Source: Thermothelomyces thermophilus ATCC 42464 (Eukaryota; Ascomycota; Sordariomycetes; Sordariales; Chaetomiaceae). From it: 64,000 bases of DNA. Numbering within the stretch: the stretch's first letter is position 1; every line of letters begins with the position of its first letter. This document shows positions 21,428 to 32,600 of this stretch, in pieces. The notes beneath the pieces are model-generated. The model was not told the origin of the DNA. It made no database searches and worked only from the letters and a program-made list of their open reading frames with translations. Both the position numbers and the translations under genes were made by a program. The stretch lies in NCBI RefSeq assembly GCF_000226095.1, contig NC_016473.1, forward strand, positions 1,984,001-2,048,000. The letters run 5' to 3'.

Positions 21428-24400
21428 TATACGTAAACTATAGAAAAGACAAGCGTATATAGGAAAGCTACTAGAAGAAATACTCTTACTTTAGCACTAG
21501 AGTACCTACAGTTTACGTATGATAGGAAGAATTTAGGAAAGAATTCTAATACCTCCTAGGTAACGTTATATAACTATACCCTTAATACGAGGCATATACG
21601 CAAGTGCCCTAGTTCTAGTATATAGCATATGAATGCCAATATTACTTCCGTAACAAATTCGAAAATAATTACTAGCCGACCTAATAAGGAAATGAGGACA
21701 GAAGCTTACGCCTTGTGGAATAGATCTATAATATAGGAAACAGAGCGGCTAAATTGCTCTAGAAGATCAAAGCCCGCGATCTAGAAGGCATTACAATAGT
21801 TTTAAGACAAGCCTAGCCTAGGCACTACGGAACGGGACAAGACATATAGGACTCGTACTAGAGCAACGACTGCCTCTATTACGTAGACGAAAAGAAATCG
21901 CGAATTCGGGAGCTTCAGATAAAGCTATAGTATATATAATAAAAAGCAGAACAGACTTAATAGTAGGAAGCTATAAGTACTTAATAGCTTATAGAAATAA
22001 GCACGATTAACGAAGCTACTATTAGCCAAACAACCGAAGAGGTTAGCACTAACCTAGGAAACGGGTTAGGGCCCTTCAAGGGGCCCGGAAACCATTAACG
22101 CCTATGTAGCAGCGAGTAGTAGCATAGTATAGGAGGAACTAGTGTAAGAGACCACTATATCGAGACCTCCCGGCAGAAATATAGGAAATCGCCGTAATCT
22201 TTAGACGATAGCGATAAGACAAGCGACTAATAATAGTATAATAGAAATAGTACGAAATGCTTATACTAGTAGATAGTAGAGTAAAGATAAACCTAATTTT
22301 ACTAACATTTATAAATTAGCTATAGATACCCTAAAGAATAAAGTAAAAGCATAGTATAGTCAAAGGGCTATTTCCGACGTAATGGATATATAAGGAGACT
22401 AAACCGATCGATATTACTATAGTAAGGAAGACTATAGTAGTTATATTTAGCATTATAGACATAGGTAACGACAAAGATATAATATTAGGGTTACCATAGT
22501 ATAAAGATTATAACCCGGATATTAGCTAGAAAAATAGTAGCTACTTACGACCCTAAATAGAGTTATATTTGACTAGTAAGATAAAAAGCACGTAAGGATT
22601 GTAAGCAGACAATACTTAAGAGAAGGCATATCCTACAAATCTACCGTAAGAGATGGACAGTGGCAGACAGACCACTATAGACTCTAAAAGAGGCGGCATA
22701 ACGACATCGGTATTATAATAGGAAGAACAAGCCAAACCACCGATAGCTATTCTCTCTATTGACAAATACAGAGCACTACAATTAAAGTAATAGGCTGAGA
22801 CAGGAGAAATCGCTAGCATCGCTATAGATAGAACCAAGTTCGTATACTATTAGAAAACCGAGAAACGAGATAAGACTAGGGAAGTACTAAAAGAATACGA
22901 AGGATACCTAGCATTCGAACCGAAGTATCTAGAAGGATTACTGAAATACGGCCTATAGGATCACGAGATCAAGCTTAAGGAAGGAGTATAACTAAAGTTC
23001 TTTAAGATTTACTATATAAGCTAGATATAGAATAAAGAACTTAAGTAATATTTAAAGGAGAACCTTTAAAGAGGATATATCTACCTATTAATATTGCTAA
23101 TAGGCTACCTAATCCTATTTATACTAAAGAAAGACAAAAAGCTATAATTATACGTTAACTATCGGCAACTTAACAAACAGACCGTAAAAAAACGATACCT
23201 ATTACCGCTAATCTTATAGCTCTAAGATTAGTTAGCAGGAGCCTAATATTTTACGTGTCTTGACTTGCTATCGGCCTATAACTATATATAGATTAAAGAA
23301 GGTAACAAGTAGAAAATAGCCTTTAAGATACCCTATAGCTACTACAAATACCTTATCATGCTATTTAGACTTATAAATATGCTAGTAATGTTCTAAGCCC
23401 TAATTAATCAAGCGATCCGATCCTTTCTTGACAAATTTATAATATATTATCTCGATAATATACTTATCTTCTCTAAGATAATAGACAAATACTAGAAGCA
23501 TATAAAAGTAATGCTAGACATGCTATATATATATAAGCTATCAATTAATAAGAAAAAGAGCGAATTCCACGTTAGGAAGATAGTATTTCTAGGATATAAA
23601 ATATCCCTAGGATAAATCCGGATAGAACCTTCAAAGGTTAAAGCTATTAAGAATTAGCTATAACTAACGTTAGTTATAGAAGTACGAAGCTTTATCGGAT
23701 TTATAAACTTCTACCGAATGTTTATTAGGAACTTTAGAGCGATCGTATGACTTTTATACGAACTTACTAAGAAGAACGCTAAATTCTAATAGGAAGAGCA
23801 ATATAAGCAAGCATTTATATAGATCTGTAACGCCATTACTAAAGATCTAATACTAGTACTACTGGACCCTAAGAAGCCATTCGAGGTAGAAATAGACGCT
23901 TTAGACTACGCCATCGGAGGATAATTAGGATAATAAGACAGACAAGAGAAGCTACACCCTATAGCCTTCTTTTTAAAGAAGCTCGATAGATTATATCTTA
24001 ATTATCTAGTCTATAACAAGAAACTACTTACAATTGTCAAAGCTTTTAAGAAATAGCGACTATACCTTAGCAGTATAGCTAAACTAGTACAAGTATATAT
24101 AGATTATAAGAATTTATAATACTTTATAATGACGAAGGAGCTTAACAGACGACAAATATAATAAGTAGAATTCCTCGTAGAATTTAACTTTGAGATCCGT
24201 TATAAGAAGGGTAAAGAGAACGTATAAGCGGACATCTTAAGCCGACGAACAGATCATATAGAAAGACAAACGGAAATAACACCACTATTATTCAAGGAAC
24301 GAACAGACAGAACGCTACATTATAAAACGTAGACACCTATAGAAGATAATCTACTTAACTCATTCCTAGAATGTTACGTAATCTTTCGAGAAAAAAGGAT

Positions 24401-25900
24401 TAACGAGGCATAGTATTAAGCAGCACCTGGACTACTAGTACCTAACGGAGTAGAAGAAAGAGATAGGAAACTCTAGTACCGAGGCAAAGTATATATCTAT
24501 AATAGGGACTAATAGCTATAAATGATTCGAGAACTCTATAAGTTAAAACTTGGAGGATATAAAGGAGTTATAAAGACTATCGTATAAGTTAAGAAATATT
24601 ATAACTTTCTATAGTTAATAGCATAGGTTAAGGAAGTCGTATAGAACTATAACATTTGCAATCGAAGCAAAATGGTATAATATAAGCCGTATAGGCTACT
24701 TTAGCCATTACTAATAGCTAATAAACTATAGAGCTTAGTTATAATGGACTTTATTACAAAGCTACTAGAATCTAAGGACATGGCTATAAGAGTAATCTAC
24801 GATAGTATTCTTACTATAGTAGATCGCTTAATTAAATAGGTATACTTCTTTCCTTATAAGGAGTCCTAGATAGCTAAATAGCTAGTAGATATAATCTATC
24901 GGCAAGTTATATTAGTATATGCTTAGCTATAAGAATAGATTACTGATGGAGACACTAAGTTCGTATTAAAGTTCTAATAAGCGTTAATATAACAATTAGG
25001 CATTAATAGTAAGCTATTAATAGTATACTACCCGTAGACTAATAGATAAACGGAGCGACTAAACTAAGTTATTAAGTAATACCTCTACTCTTATATTAAC
25101 TACTAATAAGACGACTAGGTCATGCTATTACTAATAGTATAACTCGCTTATAACACGATGCTAACGGAAACGATTAAAGTTATATTGTTCTTCGTAAACT
25201 ACGGATATAAAGTAAACCTTAGGTAAGGATTAGAGGTCATAGTGCCAAGAGTAATAGTCAAAGCGGAACAAATGTATATACTATATAAGAAGCTTAAAAA
25301 GGAACTCAAGTTTATTAAGACTAGAATAAAGAACTACTATAACAAACATAGGCTTAAGGGACCTTGCCTAGAGAGGGGAGACAAAGTCTACCTAATTATA
25401 TGAAACTTATAAACTAAACGACTAAGTACGAAGCTAGACTTTAAAAAGGTCAGACCCTTCGTTATTAAAGAACAAATTTCGATATCTAACTACCGACTAT
25501 CGTTACTATCATCTATACAACTACAGATAGATATTTTTTTATATTTTACTTCTCGAACTAGTACTAAAGAACGCTAAGGTTGCTATATATATTGAAGTAA
25601 AGGATAAAGAGGAAGAATAGAACGTCGAAGAAATTCTAGATTTATATATTATTAATAGAGAACTATAATACCTAGTTAAATAGCTTAATTTTAGATTAGA
25701 AGATAACTTATAGGAACTCGTTAAGAACCTAAATTACCTTAAGAAACTAGAGCAGTTCTACTAGCGGAATCCTAACTAGCTATAAGAACCGGCTCTAAAG
25801 CCTATTCCCCGATAGAAAAAGAGGGGAACCCGCTAGAATTAGGACTAGGATCTAACCTGATCGACTCCTAATTAAGCACGTCAAAAGCACCTAATACCTG
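21428..25900 (+). pseudogene. Gag-pol-chromodomain of element B, 3' part
   Basis: This continues the frame broken at 13837. It contains the retropepsin (LVDS near 22,262), RT from about 23,060 with the YLDN-type remnant near 23,450, RNase H from about 23,880, integrase (to about 25,290) and the chromodomain near 25,610-25,770 (YLVK then LEDNL). Interruptions are RIP-type stops. It keeps the ~89 bp of RT lost in A. Confidence 0.85.
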
Positions 25901-25904
25901 AGCC

Positions 25905-26490
25905 TAACCTGCAAGGGTCTACGTCTCTAATATTGGTAGAGGAGTATCTGGTTCTTCTTCTTTCTCTAGACGAGCTACGCCACGACAAAAAACTTTAATA
26001 CTACAATTATATAGGGATTGCTATAAATGACGTAATCGACTTAAACGGCTTAGTATCTAAGCAAGTAACGCCTTGGTCTTAGTAATCTCCCTCGAAACCT
26101 TCTCCTGCTCCGACAAATTTAAAAGGACTAAGATAGTTAGTAACCTAAGACTACAAAGGAAAATAATAAGGAACCTATAGGCATCTGTAACGTTTAGACT
26201 ACTATATTTCTTACCTGTGCGAATATAGTTTTGATACTTGTTTAAACCCTCTATTATTATATAATGCTTTTACGGCTTTATATTCTAATAATGCTTATAA
26301 GGTATAGCGACTTTATAACTCTCTTACTTAATCTTAATTATAATAGTATATCGTTCGCGTTTAAGATCGCGACGATTCCTAGGAATACGATTAGCTATAG
26401 TAAAAGGAAGTTAGTAAAAGAAGGATGTTACCTACTAAGGAAAAGGGGGTATTAGTAGTACTTAAAATAAATCATAAGAAGCTTTTAGGT
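25905..26490 (-). pseudogene. Antisense 3' ORF of element B, RIP-broken
   Basis: This is the same ORF as in element A (six-Cys-type N-terminal half, coiled-coil C-terminal half), here with all cysteines of the pattern changed to Tyr by G-to-A. It is antisense to pol, between chromodomain and 3' LTR. Confidence 0.55.
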
Positions 26491-26515
26491 CGAAAGCCCC
26501 GAAGAGGGAGTATCA

Positions 26516-26967
26516 TGTCACGAGCTAACTATATACCACGACCCGGTAAGGTATAGCAGGCTAAATAAGCCACTAATCAAGAAGGGCACGAAGCAAGGCT
26601 AATATAGGATCGCTAGGAAGCGTAGGCTACTACAGGCAAATAATTGCCAAAAGGGAAAGATAGCAGAGGATAGCTAGCTACTAAAGGCGATCTAAGGACA
26701 GGATAGAAGGGGACTATAAGCGATCGATAAAAGTATATATACATGTAAATAGTCACTCGTTATAGTAGACTCTAGGAGTTTACTAGTGATAGTAACCTAT
26801 AATTATAGTACTTATACCAAGCATTGCTAATTACTATAAGAGACAACTCTAGTGTTGTTATGAACCCTTTGGCTTTACCGAATTCCTTAGATGACCTGCC
26901 TACTTGTCTTGCTTAATCTACCTTCGTCTGAACCCTTTTAGAAGAAGTCTGAGTTAGGTTCGTTATA
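26516..26967 (+). repeat. 3' LTR of element B
   Basis: It is 452 bp, begins TGTCACGAGC and ends GTTCGTTATA. It is followed by the ACTCT duplication at 26968-26972. It is less mutated than the 5' LTR of the same element. Confidence 0.9.
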
Positions 26968-26972
26968 ACTCT
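26968..26972. repeat. Right target-site duplication of element B (ACTCT)
   Basis: Partner of 11763-11767. Joining 26972 to 11762 with a single copy restores the minus-strand frame. Confidence 0.85.
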
Positions 26973-28368
26973 CCTATACCTAGGGAGCTAAAGGACTCTT
27001 CTTAATAGTCTAGCTTACCTATAGTTTAACTTCTCTTCCTTTCGGATCTAACTTATAGTATACTAACCTAGCGTTAACTCCCTTATATAGATACTCCTAT
27101 ATAAAGTTATAGAAGTCCTCCTACTCTATGTCATTAACCTATAAGTTACCTTTCTTATAAACCTAAAGACTAGTCTAGAGAGTAGGGAGAAATCTGTTCT
27201 ATATCTTCTAGATAGCTAACGACTAATAGACCGCTTTCTTCTTCTTTGGCACTTGGGTAAGCAGGACGTCAACGTACTCTAGGTAGTCATAGATAGACTT
27301 AGCCGAATCTATATACTAGGAATCTAGAAGACGCTCTAGCTCTCGAGTAGAGGTCTCCTAGCGAGAGTCGTTCTACTTCTAGCGTTCCTTAATAGCAGCT
27401 TCGAAAGTAGCCTAGTCCTTCTTCCTTGACTCCGGCCACTAGTCTAGGATTTCCCAAAGGTCATCTATATACTACTACTCGAAGTAAGAGATCTTGTCGC
27501 TATTATCTCTACTAAAGATCTTATAAGCCTTTTCGAAACGCTTAAGGTATTTAGTAGCGTTATGACTAGAGAAGAGACTAGGTAATCCCTTGTCTATCGG
27601 CAAAGGGAATATAACCTGAATAACTTTAGTAAGCTTGTCTGCTATAATATTCGCTTAAGTACGACACTTGACCTCCAAGTCTGAAGTGAGGTTTCCAAAC
27701 TCTAGCGATTAAGGCGATTCTAATAGTATCCTTCCTGACAAGGTTTTGGTATACCTAGACGTAAGAGGCGTTAAGAGTAGCGATTCCGATTAAGGTATTT
27801 ACTAAACCGACAAGAAAAGTAGTGCCTAAGGTTACTATCCTTAATCACGCCTTCCTATTTAGGTAACTTCCTTAAGGACGATTCTTCTATCTAAGTAGTT
27901 AATCTAGGAAGCCTTCTTCTTTTCCTTTAAGTCTTTCTATAACTAGTAAGATCAAATATAAACTTAGTCTACCGCTTTTACTCCTTTAAAGTATACCTAG
28001 TAAAGCTATTTTTAAACCTTCTAATAAGGGATACCCTATAATAATAACACCCTAACCCCTAAAGTTAGAACTCCTAAAATAATAAGATAAATCTATATTA
28101 GACAGCCAAAAAGTAATAATATATAAATAGATATACCTTTACTAGTAAGCGCTAATACTAAGGTAACTAGGGCTAGGATAGCTATAAAGCTCTCCTCTAG
28201 CGCCTATATAACTTTAAAATCTCGTTTCTAAATCCTAAATAGTTCTAACGTCACTAATCCACATTTCGGAGTTTCTATCCCTTTAAATAGATGTCAAACT
28301 CCTTTAAACTTATCATTCCACGATTTCTACCATCTCCACTAATGGTATCGTTACGTTAAGGCAAGAGT
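26973..28368 (-). pseudogene. Gag-protease-like gene, central segment (Gag-like)
   Basis: A minus-strand frame open for about 465 codons apart from RIP-type stops, in frame with 35935-36271 across element D and with 9454-11767 across element B. From N to C it shows a Cys-containing start (ETPKCG), a hydrophobic stretch of some 60 residues that may be membrane-like or a buried helix set, a basic segment (KEKKKASW), and then a soluble charged region with a Gag-capsid flavour (YLKRFEKAYKIFSRD near 27,530). It ends in QVQESP at the ACTCT junction. Family assignment to Gag rests on composition, layout and the downstream retropepsin, so it is inference. Confidence 0.55.
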
Positions 28369-28373
28369 AGTTC
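28369..28373. repeat. Left target-site duplication of element D (AGTTC)
   Basis: It pairs with GGTTC at 35930-35934. The single difference is a G-to-A in a TpG context, as RIP would make. Confidence 0.75.
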
Positions 28374-28801
28374 TATAACGAACCTAACTTAGACTTCTTC
28401 TAAAAGGGTTCAGACAAAGGTAGATTAAGCGGGACAAGCAGGCAGGTCGTCTAAGGGATTCGGTAAAGCCAAAGGGTTTATAACAACACTAGAGTTGTCT
28501 CTCATAGTAATTAGCAATACTTAGTATAAGTACTATAATTGTAGGTTACTATTACTAGTAAACTCTTAGAGTCCACTATAACAAGTGACTATCTATATAT
28601 ATATATAATCCTAGGATTACTAGCAGTCGTAGTGATCCTTTATACTAGCTTACCTAGCTTATGTCATAAGCTAGTGATCCTCTACTAGGATCATTTCTTA
28701 CTAAGTGTAATCCTATCCTAATTAGTCTATCATTCCTTTGGCTTAATTAGCCTGTTTGTGCTAGTAGCTTAGGCGGCATCTATATATATATTTCCGTGAT
28801 A
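28374..28801 (-). repeat. 3' LTR of element D
   Basis: On the element strand it begins TATCACGGAA (from TGTCACGGAA) and ends TTCGTTATA. It holds AGTAATAGTAACC, the RIP-changed partner of the primer-binding site. Confidence 0.9.
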
Positions 28802-29189
28802 TAATACCCTCCCTCTAAGGCTTTCAACCTAAAAGCCCTCTTTAGGTCGTTTCAAATAGCGCTAACATTCTTTTCTATATATACCTTGTAATTTTTCCCT
28901 TTTTCTATACTACCAGTAGTTAACAAGATAGTAGATCGTATCTCTAAACGCCGATCTTCGAAATCCCAATAGTATACCACGCTTGCTTCTTTTATTAATT
29001 CTTCTAGCGTAGACATCATACCGTGTTCATAGTATTTTAAGCGGAACTTGGCTTGTCGTATAGCATTAGGCTCTTCTCGCTATAGCGAGTATATACGTTA
29101 GGGTCGTTCTTACGATGGTTCCGACATAGCATCTGCTTGTTCGTAACCTAGTTTGTTGCCTTAATGTTTATAGCTAACCTTTTATAGTA

Positions 29190-29600
29190 ACAAAGATTAT
29201 ATCTAAACAAAAACGTATAGAATAAGAAAAGGCCGATACTAAAGAGGCCCTTTTTATTCTTTAGACTTAACTTTAGACGGCTGTCGGCCGATTAGCTCGT
29301 CTTCGTTACTAGAAACGTTTCTTAAAGGAGCAGGGTTCTAAGCTATTTTGTCAAGGTATATAGTCTCTAGAGAAAATAGAAGCGGAAGAACAGAGGGTAC
29401 GGGATTCCGAGGTACACGTTATTAATGACGTACGGTCCTAGGGTACTAACGTCCCGTTTAACTAGTCTTCTTTAGGCCTAGATTTATTAGAGGCCGACTT
29501 AGCCGTTTTATCTAAGCTAGTACCTACGGTCGATCTAGATTCTACTAATAGAACTATTCTAGTTTCTTAGGGTAGTTCAAGTTCTTAACTAGTTCCTATA
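29190..29600 (+). pseudogene. Antisense 3' ORF of element D (coiled coil), RIP-broken
   Basis: Antisense to pol, inside the 3' LTR. The frame gives a Lys/Glu-rich coiled coil with EKADTKEALFIL, LARLRYQKRFLKEQG and IEAEEQRVRD, and ends near the pol C-terminus. Interruptions are TAG/TAA. It aligns in layout (LRxQKxFLxxxG, then a Leu/Glu run) with the ORF in element C, but only weakly in sequence. The upstream part (28,810-29,190) also shows an open frame, so the ORF may begin earlier. Confidence 0.55.
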
Positions 29601-32600
29601 AGTTATCCTCTAATCTAAAATCAAGCTATTTAACTAGATACTATAGTTCTCTGTTAATAATACGTAAATCTAGAATTTCTTCGACGTCCTATTCTTCCTC
29701 TTTGTCCTCTACTTCAATATATATAGTAACCTTAGCGTTCTTTGGTGCTAGTTTGAGAAGTAAAATATAAAAAACATCTATCTATAGTCGTATAGATAAC
29801 GATAACGATAGTCGGTAGTTAGATGTCGAAATTTGTTCTTTAATAACAAAGGGTCTAACCTTCTTAAAGTCTAGCTTCGTACTTAGTCATTTAGTTCGTA
29901 AGTTTCGTATAATTAGGTAGACTTTATCTCTCCTCTCTAGGCAAGGTCCCTCGAGCCTATGTTTATTATAGTAGTTCTTTATTTTGATCTTAACAAACTC
30001 GAGTTTCTTTTTAAGCTTTTTATATAGTACATACATTTGTTCTGCTTTGACTACTGCTCTTGGCACTATAACCTCTAGTCCTTGCCTAAGGTCTGCTTTA
30101 TATCCGTAGTTTGCGAAGAACGGTATAACTTTAGTCGTTTCCGTTAGTATCGTATTATAAGCGAGTTATACTATTAGTAATAGTATAACCTAGTCGTCTT
30201 ACTAGTAGTTAATATAAGAATGGAGATACTACTCGATAACTTAGTTTAGTTGCTCCATTTGTCTGTTAGTCTGCGGGTAATATACTATTAATAGCTTGCT
30301 ATTAATGCCTAATCGTTATATTAACGCTTACTAGAACTTTGATACGAACTTAGTATCTCTATTAGTAATCTATTCTTACGGCTAAGTATATACTAATATA
30401 ACTTGCTAATAGATTACGTCTACTAACTGTTTAGCTATCTAGGACTCCTTATAGGGAAAGAAGTATACCTATTTAGTTAGGCGATCTACTATAGTAAGAA
30501 TACTATTATAAATTACTCCTATAGCCGTATCCTTAGATTCTAGTAACTTCGTAATGAAGTCTATTATAACTAAACTCTATAGTTTGTCAGCTATTAGTAG
30601 TAGCTAAAGTAGCCTATATAGCTTATATCGTGCCGTTTTACTTTAATTACAAATGTCATAGTTCTATATAACTTCCTTAACTCGTACCGTTAACTATAGA
30701 AAGTCGTAGTATTTCCTAACTTATATAATAGTCTTCGTAACTCCTTTATATTCTCTAAGTTTTAACTCGTAGAGTTTTCGAATCATTCGTAGCTATTAAT
30801 CCCTATCGTAGATATATGCTTTGCCTCGGTACTAGAGTTTCCTATCTCTTTCTTCTACTCCGTTAGGTACTACTAGTCCAGGTGCTACTTGATACTATAT
30901 CTCGTTAATTCTTTCTTCTCGAAAGATTATATAATATTCTAGGAACGAGTTAAGTAAATTATTTTCTACGGGTATCTACGTTTCATAATATAGCGTTCTG
31001 TCTATTCGTTCCTTAAACAATAGTAATATTATTTCTGTTCGTCCTTCTATATAATCCGTTCGTTGGCTTAAGATGTCCGCTTATATGTTCTCTTTACTCT
31101 TCTTGTAGCGGATCTTAAAGTTAAATTTTATAAGGAATTCTACCTATTGTATTTGTCGTCCGTTAAGCTTTTTCGTCGTCGTAAAGTATCGTAAATTCTT
31201 ATAATCTGTATATACTTATACTAGTTTAATTGTACCGCTAAGGTATAATCGCTATTCTTTAAAAGCTTCAATAATTGTAAGTAGTTCCTTATTATAGATT
31301 AGATAATTAAGACATAGTCTATCGAGCTTCTTTAAAAAGAAGGCTATAGGATATAGCTTTCCTTGTTTATCTCGTTATCCTAATTGTCCTCCAATAGCGT
31401 AATTTAAAGCGTCTGTTTCTACCTCGAATAGCTTCTTAGGATTTGGTAATACTAGTATTAGATCTTTAGTAATAGTATCGCGGATCTATATAAATACTTG
31501 CTTATGCTATTCTTTCCATTAGAATTTAGCGTTCTTCCTAGTAAGTTCATATAAAGGTCGTACAATCGCTCCGAAATTTCTAATAAATATCCGGTAGAAG
31601 TTTGCAAATCCGATAAAGCTTTATATTTCTGTGACTAACGTTAGTTATAGCCAATTCTTAATAGCTTTAACCTTTGAAGGTTCTATCCGGATTTGTCCTA
31701 GGGATATTTCGTATCCTAAAAATATTATTTTCCTAACGTAGAATTCGCTCTTTTCCTTGTTAACTAATAATTTATATATATATAGCGCGTCTAATACTAC
31801 TTTTATATACTTCTAGTGTTTATTTATTATCTTAGAGAAGATAAGTATATTGTCAAGATAATATATTGTAAATTTGTCAAGAAAGGGTTAGATAGCTTAA
31901 TTAATTAGGGCTTAGAACGTTGCTAGCATGTTTATAAGTCCGAATAGCATGACAAGGTACTTATAGTAGCTATAGGGTATCCTAAAGGCCGTTTTCTACT
32001 TATCGCCTTCTTTAATCTATATATAGTTATAGGCCGATAGCAAGTTAAGACGTATAAAATATTAGGCTCCTACTAACTAATCTTAGAGCTATAAGATTAG
32101 TAGTAATAGGTATCGGTTTTTTATAGTCTGTTCGTTAAGTTACTAATAGTCGATATATAACTATAGCTTTCTATCTTTCTTAGGTATAAACAGGATTAGG
32201 TAGCCTACTAGCGATATTAATAGGCAGATATATCCTCTTCAAAGGTTCTCTTCTAAATATTGCTTAAGTTCTTCATTCTATATCTAGCTTATATAATAGA
32301 TCTTAAAGAACTTTAGTTATATTCCTTCCTTAAGCTTGATCTTATAATCCTATAGGCCGTATTCTAGTAATCCTTTTAGATACTTTAGTTCGAATGCTAG
32401 GTGTTCTTCGTATTCTTTCGGTACTTCCCTAGTCTTGTCTTGTCTCTCGGTTTTCTAATAGTATGCGAACTTGGTTCCGTCCATAGCGATGCTAGCGATT
32501 TCTCCTATCTTAACCTATTACTCTAATTACAGTACTTCGTATTCGTTAATGGAGAGAATAGCTATCGGCGGTTCGGCTCGTTCCTCCTATTATAATATCG

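Larger units (their letters stand above)
11768..26967 (+). mobile_element. Element B: RIP-mutated chromovirus, split by nested element C
   Basis: LTRs at 11768-12219 and 26516-26967 (452 bp each) differ from each other only by transitions. Without C and one copy of its duplication the element is about 7.6 kb, which equals element A once A's 89-bp deletion is added back. It is flanked by ACTCT. It was inserted into the minus-strand gag-protease-like gene. Domain order is as in A, and the RT region deleted in A is present here (23173-23261). Confidence 0.9.
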
